Positions 25,967 through 34,099 of a stretch of 64,000 nt of DNA are shown one piece after another. The notes under the pieces were generated by a model. It was given only the letters and a program-made list of their open reading frames with translations, was not told where the DNA came from and did no database searches. Origin of the DNA: Hominiventricola filiformis. Lineage in GTDB: Bacteria; Bacillota; Clostridia; Lachnospirales; Lachnospiraceae. Positions within the stretch are counted from its first letter, which is position 1. Each line of letters begins with the position of its first letter. The stretch lies in assembly GCF_020686965.1 (NCBI RefSeq), contig NZ_JAJEPS010000001.1, positions 186,001 through 250,000 on the forward strand, given 5' to 3'. The position numbers were made by a program, and so were the translations under genes.

Positions 25967-27727
25967 TTATTCCCGGATTCGAAAATCCGTATCATCCAAA
26001 GAAAGATTACAGTTGTAAAAGGCATCCGGTACTTCCAGAAGCTCTTTCCATTTTTTCATAAACTGTGCTGCCGGTCTTACTGCCAGTTTTCTCCCTCTTC
26101 GATGATCCTGAAGAATCAAGGCGATACCAGGCTCATAGATATTACTGTAACCCAGTTGTTCGAGTTTCAGACACAGATCCACATCTTTCATCCGGTCCTC
26201 TACGTCTTCTGAAAAGCCTCCGGCTTTCAGGAACAGTTCCCGCTTTACCATCATGGCTTTTCCGCTGACTGCGTGATAATTCTGCTGCAGAATCACTTTA
26301 TGCAGATATCCGCTGTGTCCTGCTTTCAGTCCCTGGAACACATCTCCCACCATGCCGTGGAGTCCCAGAACTTTTGCACCATAACAAAGTCTGTGGCTGC
26401 TGTCGTAGACACGTCCGCCGACTGCTCCGGCTTCCGGTCTCTGCGCATTTCCAAGAAACAGCTCCATATATCCTCTGGTGATCCGTCCGGTTTTCCCGTC
26501 CAGAAAGAGGAGATAATCGCTGTCAAGTTTTTCCGCCAGACTGGTAAATGTTACAAATTTATTACACGCACTAGTACAATATACTACTTTTATTAAAGTT
26601 TGTCTATGTTCTTTTATAAAATTCAGAATTAATTTATTTTTTTTGGGGGCATCCAGAAGGATTAGGATTTCAACATTTCTATAACTTTCCACCCTGGAAA
26701 GCGCCCTCGCAAAACGCCCCATTGACGACATGTCCGGTGGGTCAAGAACGACAATGCTGACTTTGGGATCTCCTTTTACGGGATATTTAATCCGGTAAAA
26801 TCCCGGATTATCCATACATTCAATGCGGGCATCCGTACCGGTTCTTTCAAAATGTTCTTCCAGCGCTTTTCTGCCTGCCTCATAGGCATAACTTTTACTG
26901 TCCGGATTACCTGCCGTAGATGCCTGATGGCATCTCCAGTGATAAAGCACCTGCGGAATATGTCCGATCTCACCTGCCAGCTCACTGCAGCGCAGAATAA
27001 AGTCATAATCCTGCGCGCCGTCAAATGATTCCCGGTATCTTCCGGCTTTCTCAAGAAGCTTCTTTCCGACCACAAGGAAATGACAGATATAGTTGTTGCT
27101 TCTTAAAAGATCCAGGCTGAAATCCGGTTTGTAATGAGGATGAAAATAAGTCTTCGAGTCAAACGTCACCTTATCTTCATCTGTGTAAAGCATATCCGCA
27201 TCCCGATGGTTCTGAAGAAAACGTACGATCTCAAACAGGGCATGTTTTTCCAGAAAATCATCATGATCCAGAAGTGCCACATAATCACCTGATGCCAGAT
27301 CAAGAGCCGCATTGGTATTTCCGGCAATCCCCAGATTTTCCGGAAGTTTCTCGTACCGGACTCTTGGATCCTTCTCTGCATAGGCTTTTAATATGCGCTC
27401 CGTATGGTCGTCATCTCCGCTTCCATCTGCAAGACACAGTTCCAGACTGGCGTAGGTCTGTCCCAGAACAGACTCCACCATCTCTCTTAAAAAAGCCTCT
27501 GGAGTGCGATAAACCGGCACTACAATACTGATCAGCGGTTCATAGGAAAACCGATGCTCCCGCTGCAGCTGCAGCTCACTTCCCACAGGTCTTCCTGCAA
27601 ACAGAAACTCCTGATAATTTTTCTCCAGACGATCCCTTTCCAGACGATCTCTTGCTTTCAGATACAGTTTTGACAGACCGTAGTTTTTCATATAATGATA
27701 ACCACGTTTTGCGTAATCAGCTTTCAT
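25967..27727 (-). CDS. Two-domain GT2 glycosyltransferase, second domain degenerate
   Basis: The 586-aa protein holds two GT-A domains after a short helical start. The first (about 70-300) is intact: ISIVVPVYRTPEAFL, the DHDD metal site, and the SYAYEAGRKAL region. The second (about 320-560) keeps the fold, with KDVDLCLKLEQLG near its end, but the metal-binding acid motif is changed to LFLDGKTG where the related protein at 34100-35992 has NNDTE. The start at 27727 lies three bases after the DUF4956 stop, with only a distant GAGG, so translation is probably coupled. Confidence 0.88.
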   Translation of the reverse strand: MKADYAKRGYHYMKNYGLSKLYLKARDRLERDRLEKNYQEFLFAGRPVGSELQLQREHRFSYEPLISIVVPVYRTPEAFLREMVESVLGQTYASLELCLADGSGDDDHTERILKAYAEKDPRVRYEKLPENLGIAGNTNAALDLASGDYVALLDHDDFLEKHALFEIVRFLQNHRDADMLYTDEDKVTFDSKTYFHPHYKPDFSLDLLRSNNYICHFLVVGKKLLEKAGRYRESFDGAQDYDFILRCSELAGEIGHIPQVLYHWRCHQASTAGNPDSKSYAYEAGRKALEEHFERTGTDARIECMDNPGFYRIKYPVKGDPKVSIVVLDPPDMSSMGRFARALSRVESYRNVEILILLDAPKKNKLILNFIKEHRQTLIKVVYCTSACNKFVTFTSLAEKLDSDYLLFLDGKTGRITRGYMELFLGNAQRPEAGAVGGRVYDSSHRLCYGAKVLGLHGMVGDVFQGLKAGHSGYLHKVILQQNYHAVSGKAMMVKRELFLKAGGFSEDVEDRMKDVDLCLKLEQLGYSNIYEPGIALILQDHRRGRKLAVRPAAQFMKKWKELLEVPDAFYNCNLSLDDTDFRIRE

Positions 27728-27730
27728 AAA

Positions 27731-28405
27731 TTAAAAGGTAACCTCGCCATCATGTGCAATCAGAGATGCTCCGATCATTCCGTCCAGAGCTGCTACTTCA
27801 GATACCAGTCCGCTTTCATCTTTCACGCGGAGCTCTACCACCATATCCAGACGTCCTTTGGACAGGTTTCTGGATTTTACTTTGTAAGATTTTGCATATT
27901 TTCCAACCACATCAAGTACGGTCTGCTCATCATCCATTTTGGAACTGTTGACAACCAGCATCATCGGCGCTCTGCTGACCGGGATCATATCCAGAACCAG
28001 AATAAATACCGTAACAGCTACGGAAGTAACCAATGCCACTTCATACAGGCCTGCTCCACAGATGATTCCGATACTGATAGACCAGAATAAGAACACAAGA
28101 TCCATCGGATCTTTGATAGCGGTACGGAAACGTACGATGGACAGTGCGCCGACCATACCAAGAGAAATCACCAAGTTGGACTGCATAGCCAGAATGATGG
28201 CTGCAGTGATCAGGGACATAGCTGCCAGGGCAATATTAAAGTTTTTGGAATAAAACACCTTTCTGGTCACCAATCGGTAAATTGCAAAAATGTAAAGTGC
28301 CAGAAGTGCGGTCACAAACAGCGTTGCCGCAATCTTTGCGGTCGTAATGTCCATGCCATTGAACCCTTCCAGAAATGATTTTTTAAATACGTCTTTAAAT
28401 CCCAT
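27731..28405 (-). CDS. DUF4956 membrane protein
   Basis: This 224-aa protein has about four membrane spans (residues 20-145, for example TLFVTALLALYIFAIYRLV and LVISLGMVGALSIVRFRTA) and a soluble alpha-beta C-terminal domain (about 150-224). The motif GALSIVRFRTAIKDP is typical of DUF4956. Genes of this family are commonly found next to VTC-domain and CotH genes, as here. Function is not established; it may be a partner of the polyphosphate polymerase. AAGGAG precedes the start. Confidence 0.88.
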   Translation of the reverse strand: MGFKDVFKKSFLEGFNGMDITTAKIAATLFVTALLALYIFAIYRLVTRKVFYSKNFNIALAAMSLITAAIILAMQSNLVISLGMVGALSIVRFRTAIKDPMDLVFLFWSISIGIICGAGLYEVALVTSVAVTVFILVLDMIPVSRAPMMLVVNSSKMDDEQTVLDVVGKYAKSYKVKSRNLSKGRLDMVVELRVKDESGLVSEVAALDGMIGASLIAHDGEVTF

Positions 28406-28436
28406 CTTATGTAATCTCCTTTTCTTTTTTTATAAT

Positions 28437-29153
28437 TTAAAGATGATATTTTCTACAAAGATAATATTTGGAATAAGCGGTCTGTCTCAGATTATCAAGC
28501 TGTGCGGCCTGATAAATGTAATCCGGCAGATATTCGTCATATTTTACTTCCAGGATGTGATGCCCCGCCGGCATGATCGGCCTTAATGGAATCTGGTCTT
28601 CCAGGAACAGATCCGCCCGGGAGCTTCCCCTGATGTTTTCGTCCAGCGTCACGCGTACATTGCCAAGGGGATAGATGTACGGTACGCGGTCATACTCTAC
28701 GATCACCTTTGGCTGCATCAGCGTTGTCTTCATGAGCATCACCAGCTTGTTCAAAAGAGGCGGCGTCCCTTTTGTGATCTCAGGAGTCTGTCCCGCCATC
28801 AGCATTCTGCACTGCTCCTCTGTCAGCGGGCAGGATATTTTCTGTGTCTTTCCCCTGACTTTTCTTTTCAGTTCCAGAGAAATACGTTCTGCGCTGTGAT
28901 TATAGATCCGGATACGGAACTTTTCCCTTGGATCTGTTCCTGCCTCATTTTCCATCAGACACCGATCATAGTAATCATCAAAATACAGGCTCCGGATGTT
29001 ATAGATGCCATCCTCTCCCGCATGGGGATCAAGCGGAATCAGCCCCGACAGCCGGCACTGAAGATTCTTCAGCTGTGCATAGGAGCATTCATACTTGAAC
29101 TCATGCCGGAACCTGTTCTCCATCAATGACGGATCAAATACTTTTGGTTCCAT
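28437..29153 (-). CDS. VTC-domain polyphosphate polymerase family protein
   Basis: The 238-aa protein has the VTC fold, a tunnel enzyme that in yeast makes polyphosphate from ATP. Visible family features include RHEFKYE (about 15-21), the strand with IRSLYFDD (about 52), KFRIRIYN (about 80), SLELKRKVRGK (about 92-102), and the acidic/basic end VEYDRVPY and LEVKYDE. These provide the Arg/Lys and Glu residues that line the tunnel. It is soluble and single-domain. Neighbours are CotH kinase (upstream) and DUF4956 (downstream). Confidence 0.88.
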   Translation of the reverse strand: MEPKVFDPSLMENRFRHEFKYECSYAQLKNLQCRLSGLIPLDPHAGEDGIYNIRSLYFDDYYDRCLMENEAGTDPREKFRIRIYNHSAERISLELKRKVRGKTQKISCPLTEEQCRMLMAGQTPEITKGTPPLLNKLVMLMKTTLMQPKVIVEYDRVPYIYPLGNVRVTLDENIRGSSRADLFLEDQIPLRPIMPAGHHILEVKYDEYLPDYIYQAAQLDNLRQTAYSKYYLCRKYHL

Positions 29154-29185
29154 AGATTCACTCTCATTTCTATCTTATTATTGTG

Positions 29186-30814
29186 TCACTTCTCTATCTG
29201 TTCATCCATGTTTTTCATAGTTTTGTCAAGCCATGCAATTCTCGTTTTCAGATAGGATTCCATTCCTTCATAATCACCGTCATGCCGGCTGTCCGGCCAA
29301 CGTGCCGCGTCTCTCGCAAATGCACCGGAATCCTGTACCTCATGAATGCAGTCATCCAGCATATTCTTAAGATTTTCATCTGACAGCTCATCCTGTCGGA
29401 GTTTCTGCCATCTGGCCGCCACTTTTTCCCAGATATTTCCCACATCCAGTTTTAAAAGCCGGTCCAGAAACGGCCATTCCAGATAATCCTGCGCATGTTC
29501 CGGCGACCACTGCACATACAGTTGTTCCCCATCATCCACATAGGTATTTCCCCAGGTCAGGTCTGTATCCCATGGCACCAGATACATCCGGTAACCGTCG
29601 GATTCCTTTTTGAAAGCAAAGAACATGTTTTTATAAATATTGTCTTCTGCATACATCATCTGCAGATACAGCCAGATGTCTGCAACGTTGTCCATATTAA
29701 GCAGCTTTTCCGCTTCTGCCCGAAACGTTTCATCGTCAGACTGGCACATTTCCACAAATGTCCGGAAACATTTCCAGTCCTCTCCATTTCCCTGACCATT
29801 TCGTCCTTTCAGTTCCATTCCGAGAACTGTCAGGTATTCAGACGGAGCAACGGAATCCATGGTCTCCGCCAGAAGTTCTCTTCCGTAAGTCCTCTTATAG
29901 AGATATTCCTGATCTGAAATTTCCAGCTGCGTGCTGTCTATCGGTTCAAAAATCCCGTAAAGACCTCTGTACTCTCCGTTCACCACCAGCTCCACATATT
30001 TCATGCTGGTGCCAAACCGGGTGTCATAAGGTGTATCCCATGCTCCAAGCCTGTCCCAGATCCGGGTGTTGAACTGATCCCGCACTTTCGTGCCGTCACT
30101 GTATATGGCATAAAAGATCCAGGAATCGGACTTCCTCATTCCCAGAACCTTTTCTTTGTTTTTATTGATTACACCTGTGGATGTGACAGAGATCAGATCC
30201 ACCCGGTAACCCTTCTTCGGGTAAGCTCTGGTCGTCTGACCTCTCTCGTGTGCCTGAAAAACTGATTTGAGTGTCCAGTCTTCCTTTCCACAGTTTTCAT
30301 AGAACTCGACGCTTCCGGCAAATACCGTATCCACATCAAGGCTTGCATCTGTCTCCATACGTACCACCGGCAAACCGGTGAATACCACATAGATTGTCGT
30401 ACAGGTTCCTTCCTTTTCATTCCATGCCAGAAACGGCACTGCATAACCGGATGAAACCGTCTCTTTTTTTTCAAGACGCGTATAATCTTCCAGTGGAAGG
30501 ATTCCAAATTCCCCACTCTGGTCGGCAAAGGTTCCTGCTTCCCATGCATCCGTTTCCATATCTACCGGAAGATAGAATGTCAGACTTTCCCTGTCACATG
30601 CCAGCAGTTCGCCTTTAAAACACAGCTGCACGGAAGTTCCGTCAAGAGTCTTCGCCAGGCGTTTCTGCAGTTTACGCGCTTCATGAACCTCACCTTTCAG
30701 AGCACCGCTCTCATAAGTGTCCTGGATTTCGGCATGTTCAGATTCATGTACGAAAAAAAAGAGGGAGCCAATGAATAGCAGTACGCTGAAAAGCAGCGCC
30801 ATCTTTTTTACCAC
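29186..30814 (-). CDS. CotH-family protein kinase, membrane anchored
   Basis: CotH proteins are atypical kinases; Bacillus CotH phosphorylates spore coat proteins. The 542-aa protein has an N-terminal anchor (MALLFSVLLFIGSLFFFV) and an extracytoplasmic region. Kinase features: WIFYAIYSDGTKVRDQF (about 235), NGEYRGLYGIFEPID (about 280), and the metal-binding VPWDTDLTWGNTY (about 450). The start is GTG at 30814, with AGGAG seven bases upstream and a good promoter. It heads the operon leading to the LCP ligase, so its role may concern the cell surface and not spores. Substrates are unknown. Confidence 0.88.
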   Translation of the reverse strand: MVKKMALLFSVLLFIGSLFFFVHESEHAEIQDTYESGALKGEVHEARKLQKRLAKTLDGTSVQLCFKGELLACDRESLTFYLPVDMETDAWEAGTFADQSGEFGILPLEDYTRLEKKETVSSGYAVPFLAWNEKEGTCTTIYVVFTGLPVVRMETDASLDVDTVFAGSVEFYENCGKEDWTLKSVFQAHERGQTTRAYPKKGYRVDLISVTSTGVINKNKEKVLGMRKSDSWIFYAIYSDGTKVRDQFNTRIWDRLGAWDTPYDTRFGTSMKYVELVVNGEYRGLYGIFEPIDSTQLEISDQEYLYKRTYGRELLAETMDSVAPSEYLTVLGMELKGRNGQGNGEDWKCFRTFVEMCQSDDETFRAEAEKLLNMDNVADIWLYLQMMYAEDNIYKNMFFAFKKESDGYRMYLVPWDTDLTWGNTYVDDGEQLYVQWSPEHAQDYLEWPFLDRLLKLDVGNIWEKVAARWQKLRQDELSDENLKNMLDDCIHEVQDSGAFARDAARWPDSRHDGDYEGMESYLKTRIAWLDKTMKNMDEQIEK

Positions 30815-30869
30815 TCTGTCTCTCCTGTCTATTTTATACGAAATCTTTTCGCAACTTTATTTAGAGTTC

Positions 30870-30898
30870 ATTATATCAGCTTTGCCGTGGATACGCAA
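30870..30898 (-). promoter_or_regulatory. Sigma-A promoter of the CotH-to-LCP operon
   Basis: -35 TTGCGT (30893-30898), 17-base spacer, -10 TATAAT (30870-30875) on the minus strand, about 55 bases upstream of the cotH-like start. Confidence 0.75.
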
Positions 30899-30981
30899 CT
30901 TTACTTTTTCTTTACACGCTCAAACAGACATTGTGATACAGAAGTTAAGAAATTGTTCACGTTTCCGCAATGCCTTATCCC

Positions 30982-31011
30982 TTTACTTTTCCGGGTAATC
31001 TGTGTTATGGT
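30982..31011 (+). promoter_or_regulatory. Promoter of the phosphatase lipoprotein gene
   Basis: -35 TTTACT (30982-30987), 18-base spacer, -10 TATGGT (31006-31011), with AAGGAG before the ATG at 31051. It diverges from the CotH promoter about 85 bases away. Confidence 0.55.
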
Positions 31012-31050
31012 AAACCAAATATATTAAGTAACTGTTAAGGAGATCCTGCA

Positions 31051-32406
31051 ATGATGAAAAAAAGACTATTGCTTCTTGCAGCCCTGCTGATAATTGCAGC
31101 GGCAGGCTGCGGTAAAGCAGATTCAGAAAATACAGAACAGCCGGCCGCAGAGGAAGCTGTTCAAGAAGAAGTAAGCCCTCCGGCCCCCGGCGAAGAGACC
31201 TGGAGCACCGCACCTTCCTACTCTGCCACGCTGATCACCTCCACTCCTATCCGATATCTTTCCGTTACCGTAGGAGCAGCCGAGTCAGATGTCAATATGA
31301 CCTGGTATTCCCCTTCTTCCGTCTCAGGTGAAGTGCTTCTTACTACTGCTGATGACACGGATTTTGCGAATGCCCAGTCCTTTCCGGCATCAGATCCCAC
31401 TGCTTCGGAGATCACTTCCGGATATTATGTAAACCGCGCTGCGGTAAGCGGTCTTTCACCGGAAACAGAGTATATTTATAAAGTAGGAAATGAAGAAGGA
31501 TATTCTCCGGTCTACTCCTACACCACTCCGCCATTCTCTGATACGTTCCGTTTTACGGCTATCGGAGATCCTCAGCTTGGCAAACCGGTTGATGAGCTTG
31601 ATAACCAGAAAACCACTTTTAAAAAGGTGCTGAACAAAATCAAATATCATTTTCCGGCTTCCAGTTTTCTGATCTCTCTTGGTGATCAGGTCAACGATTA
31701 TAACGATACGGAACAGTATGACGCCTTTTTAAACCAGCCGGTACTTTACAGCCTTTCCCTGGCTCCTGTCAAAGGAAATCACGACATGGGTGGTCCGGAG
31801 TATTCCGAGCACTTCACTCTTCCGGATCAATCAAATCTTGGTACCTGTGATGACGAAGGTGATGGAGATTACTGGTTCGTACGCGGAGATGCCCTTTTTA
31901 TGGTGCTGGATGTAATGGATGAAAATAAATGGGGCGACCATGAAGAATTTATCGCGGATGCCTGTGAAGCCAATCCAGATATTCGCTGGAAGCTGGTCTT
32001 CTCTCACTATTCTCCCTATAATTCCTATGAGGAATATATGGAAAAAGGCCAGGAGATGCGCCCCTATTTTCTGAAGTTTGCAGACGACTATGATATCGAC
32101 GCTGTGCTTTGCGGACACAATCACTGCTATATGAGAAGTTATTTTATCAATGGAGACGGAACCTGGCAGGATTACGAAAGTCCTGCTGTTGATCCGGAGG
32201 GCACCCTATATCTGACCCTTGGTTCTTCCAGCGGAAGTCTTTATCACAAACCTTCTGCCCAGGACGAAGCGGCTGTCAGTGAAAAGCAGAAAAGCCCCCA
32301 GGTGACTGATGTGCAGGTTTCTCCTGACTCCCTGACTTTCACGACTTATGATGCAGAGACCTGGGAAATCATTGATACTTATGAAATTGATAAAAGTGTA
32401 GGATAA
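31051..32406 (+). CDS. Purple-acid-phosphatase-like metallophosphoesterase lipoprotein
   Basis: The 451-aa protein has a signal peptide and lipobox (IIAAAGCGK, Cys about residue 20), a fibronectin-III-like N-terminal domain (about 60-165) and a calcineurin-like phosphatase domain. Metal-site motifs are in order: AIGDPQLGK (about 173), SLGDQVND (about 210), KGNHDMGG (about 234), VFSHYSPY (about 315) and CGHNHCYM (about 348). It should act outside the membrane on phosphate esters. It is divergent from the CotH operon and is closed by a terminator shared with the opposite strand. Confidence 0.92.
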   Translation: MMKKRLLLLAALLIIAAAGCGKADSENTEQPAAEEAVQEEVSPPAPGEETWSTAPSYSATLITSTPIRYLSVTVGAAESDVNMTWYSPSSVSGEVLLTTADDTDFANAQSFPASDPTASEITSGYYVNRAAVSGLSPETEYIYKVGNEEGYSPVYSYTTPPFSDTFRFTAIGDPQLGKPVDELDNQKTTFKKVLNKIKYHFPASSFLISLGDQVNDYNDTEQYDAFLNQPVLYSLSLAPVKGNHDMGGPEYSEHFTLPDQSNLGTCDDEGDGDYWFVRGDALFMVLDVMDENKWGDHEEFIADACEANPDIRWKLVFSHYSPYNSYEEYMEKGQEMRPYFLKFADDYDIDAVLCGHNHCYMRSYFINGDGTWQDYESPAVDPEGTLYLTLGSSSGSLYHKPSAQDEAAVSEKQKSPQVTDVQVSPDSLTFTTYDAETWEIIDTYEIDKSVG

Positions 32407-32420
32407 ATTTCCGACACTGC

Positions 32421-32465
32421 AAAAAACGGCTGCGCCAGCATCGAGGTGGCACAGCCGTTTTTGTA
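32421..32465. terminator. Bidirectional terminator between the phosphatase and GtrA genes
   Basis: AAAACGGCTG and CAGCCGTTTTT flank a loop of about 20 bases. A-runs on the left and T-runs on the right let it stop both the plus-strand phosphatase transcript and the minus-strand polysaccharide operon. Confidence 0.88.
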
Positions 32466-32471
32466 TTCTTT

Positions 32472-32861
32472 TTAATTTTTCTTTTCAATAAACATCTTTC
32501 TGGTCACAAAATTGTAAACCATTACAATGGCCGTCGCACCAATCTTGGTAATCATATAATGGATTCCCATGAGGTCCGTTCCCAGCCACATGCAGAGTTC
32601 GTTGACACCAAGACCTACAATACTCAACAGCACGAACACAATAAATTCTTTTATCTTATTTTTATCTTTGTCAGTCTCAAAAACAAAGGCCACGCTTAAG
32701 ATATAATTGACGGTTACGGATACGGAGAAGGAAACCGTACTGGAAACCATATAATTGATTCCAAACACTTCCGTCAGGAAAACCATGATCCCATAATCAA
32801 TAAAGAAACATAAGACTCCCACAAAACCAAATTTAATCATCTGTTGAATTAATTTTACCAT
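32472..32861 (-). CDS. GtrA-family membrane protein
   Basis: A 129-aa protein with four membrane spans typical of GtrA: FGFVGVLCFFIDYGIMVFL, then SFSVSVTVNYILSVAFVF, a third span after a charged KDKNKIK loop, and a last span ending in the basic VTRKMFIEKKN. GtrA proteins are thought to flip polyprenyl-phosphate sugars used for side-chain glycosylation of surface polymers. It is the last gene of the rfb-wzm-wzt operon. GGGAG lies five bases before the ATG. Confidence 0.92.
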   Translation of the reverse strand: MVKLIQQMIKFGFVGVLCFFIDYGIMVFLTEVFGINYMVSSTVSFSVSVTVNYILSVAFVFETDKDKNKIKEFIVFVLLSIVGLGVNELCMWLGTDLMGIHYMITKIGATAIVMVYNFVTRKMFIEKKN

Positions 32862-32865
32862 ATAT

Positions 32866-34089
32866 TTACTCCCATTCTGCTTTTGTTCCGCAGATCACAC
32901 TGTACAGACAGTCTGCAATCTGTTCATAAGCTGCTCTTCCCGGATGTACCGCATCTGTCGGAACTTCCTGCATCACATCCGAGTGGGGACTTACCGGTTC
33001 CTCCGTCGTGTCAAAATTATTGGCACTGTCCACACAGATTGCTGCCGGAACAAAATATAGATAATCTTCATCATTCAGTGTTTCTTCCAGATAGGTCATC
33101 AGATGAAAAACTTTCTGATCTTCCTCATATTTATACCGGTCACTGTAAAGAGCATACCCCTTATTATTCCAGGAACCGATACCATCCTGATTGGCCGGAT
33201 AGATGGTATGCACCAGATAAATCGGCAGTTTCGGCTCATCTTCATGAATTTTCTTCACAATTTTGATAATATTATCACCATTTTCCACCGGATCTACATC
33301 CAGTCCGTTGGTCCCCAGGAACAATTCCACCGCATCCGGGTGAAAATCTGTTTTTTTCTTATAATAATTCCAGTCAAAACTGCCGGTTTCCTCATTATAG
33401 AACGGATGCACTTCTTCATGGGGGTCTTCCATCGTGTACGGACTGTCGGTCAGATAGTTGGCTGCCGAAAAGCCTCTTCTCGCCTCTGTCAGAGAGCCGC
33501 CCACACCGCGGGTTCCCATATAGACAATCTGATTATCCGTAAGCGTATTCAGTTCTTCATAAGTTGCTGTATTGCAGGACAGGCTGTCTCCGATGGTCAG
33601 CAGTGAAAAACTTTTTTCCTGCTCTCCCAAGTCTTCTACAATCTTTAACGTGGTCGATGTCGTTGCCACCTGAGTTCCATTATCATCAAAAATGGTGAAG
33701 ATCAGCGGATACTCACCCAGCAGTTCCTCCGTTCCCGTAATCGAAAACTTCCGCTGCATGTTCTTTCCCACTGCACAGGTCCATTTCACATTATAATCCT
33801 CAATACGGGTTCCAAGAGAAGAGACCTGACTGTTATAAAGTTCCAGCGTCACGCCCTGTGCCACATATATTTTTTCAGGAAGAAACAGCTGCACGCTGGC
33901 GTACAGGCCTTCATCATTCTGCACGACTCCTTTTGCATCCAGTTTCTTATTCAGTTTGCTGACTTCGTATTCTCTTGCCAGTTCATGGATTACCAGCACT
34001 GCTCCCAGAAAAATACAGCAGATGGTCAGTGCCAGTATCGTACTGCGGTATGCATTTCTGATGACTTTTTCCCGTTCAATTCTCTTCAT
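32866..34089 (-). CDS. Membrane-anchored SGNH/GDSL hydrolase
   Basis: The 407-aa protein has an N-terminal membrane anchor (STILALTICCIFLGAVLVIH, about 15-34), an Ig-like region (about 60-150) and an SGNH hydrolase domain. The four blocks are visible: TIGDSLSC (Ser), TRGVGGSLTEAR (Gly), LGTNGLDVD (Asn) and TDAVHPGRAAYEQI (Asp, His). Enzymes of this kind often add or remove acetyl groups on polysaccharides outside the membrane. Location between the double GT2 and GtrA genes points to modification of the polymer made by this operon. Confidence 0.88.
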   Translation of the reverse strand: MKRIEREKVIRNAYRSTILALTICCIFLGAVLVIHELAREYEVSKLNKKLDAKGVVQNDEGLYASVQLFLPEKIYVAQGVTLELYNSQVSSLGTRIEDYNVKWTCAVGKNMQRKFSITGTEELLGEYPLIFTIFDDNGTQVATTSTTLKIVEDLGEQEKSFSLLTIGDSLSCNTATYEELNTLTDNQIVYMGTRGVGGSLTEARRGFSAANYLTDSPYTMEDPHEEVHPFYNEETGSFDWNYYKKKTDFHPDAVELFLGTNGLDVDPVENGDNIIKIVKKIHEDEPKLPIYLVHTIYPANQDGIGSWNNKGYALYSDRYKYEEDQKVFHLMTYLEETLNDEDYLYFVPAAICVDSANNFDTTEEPVSPHSDVMQEVPTDAVHPGRAAYEQIADCLYSVICGTKAEWE

Positions 34090-34099
34090 GTCTCAACCT

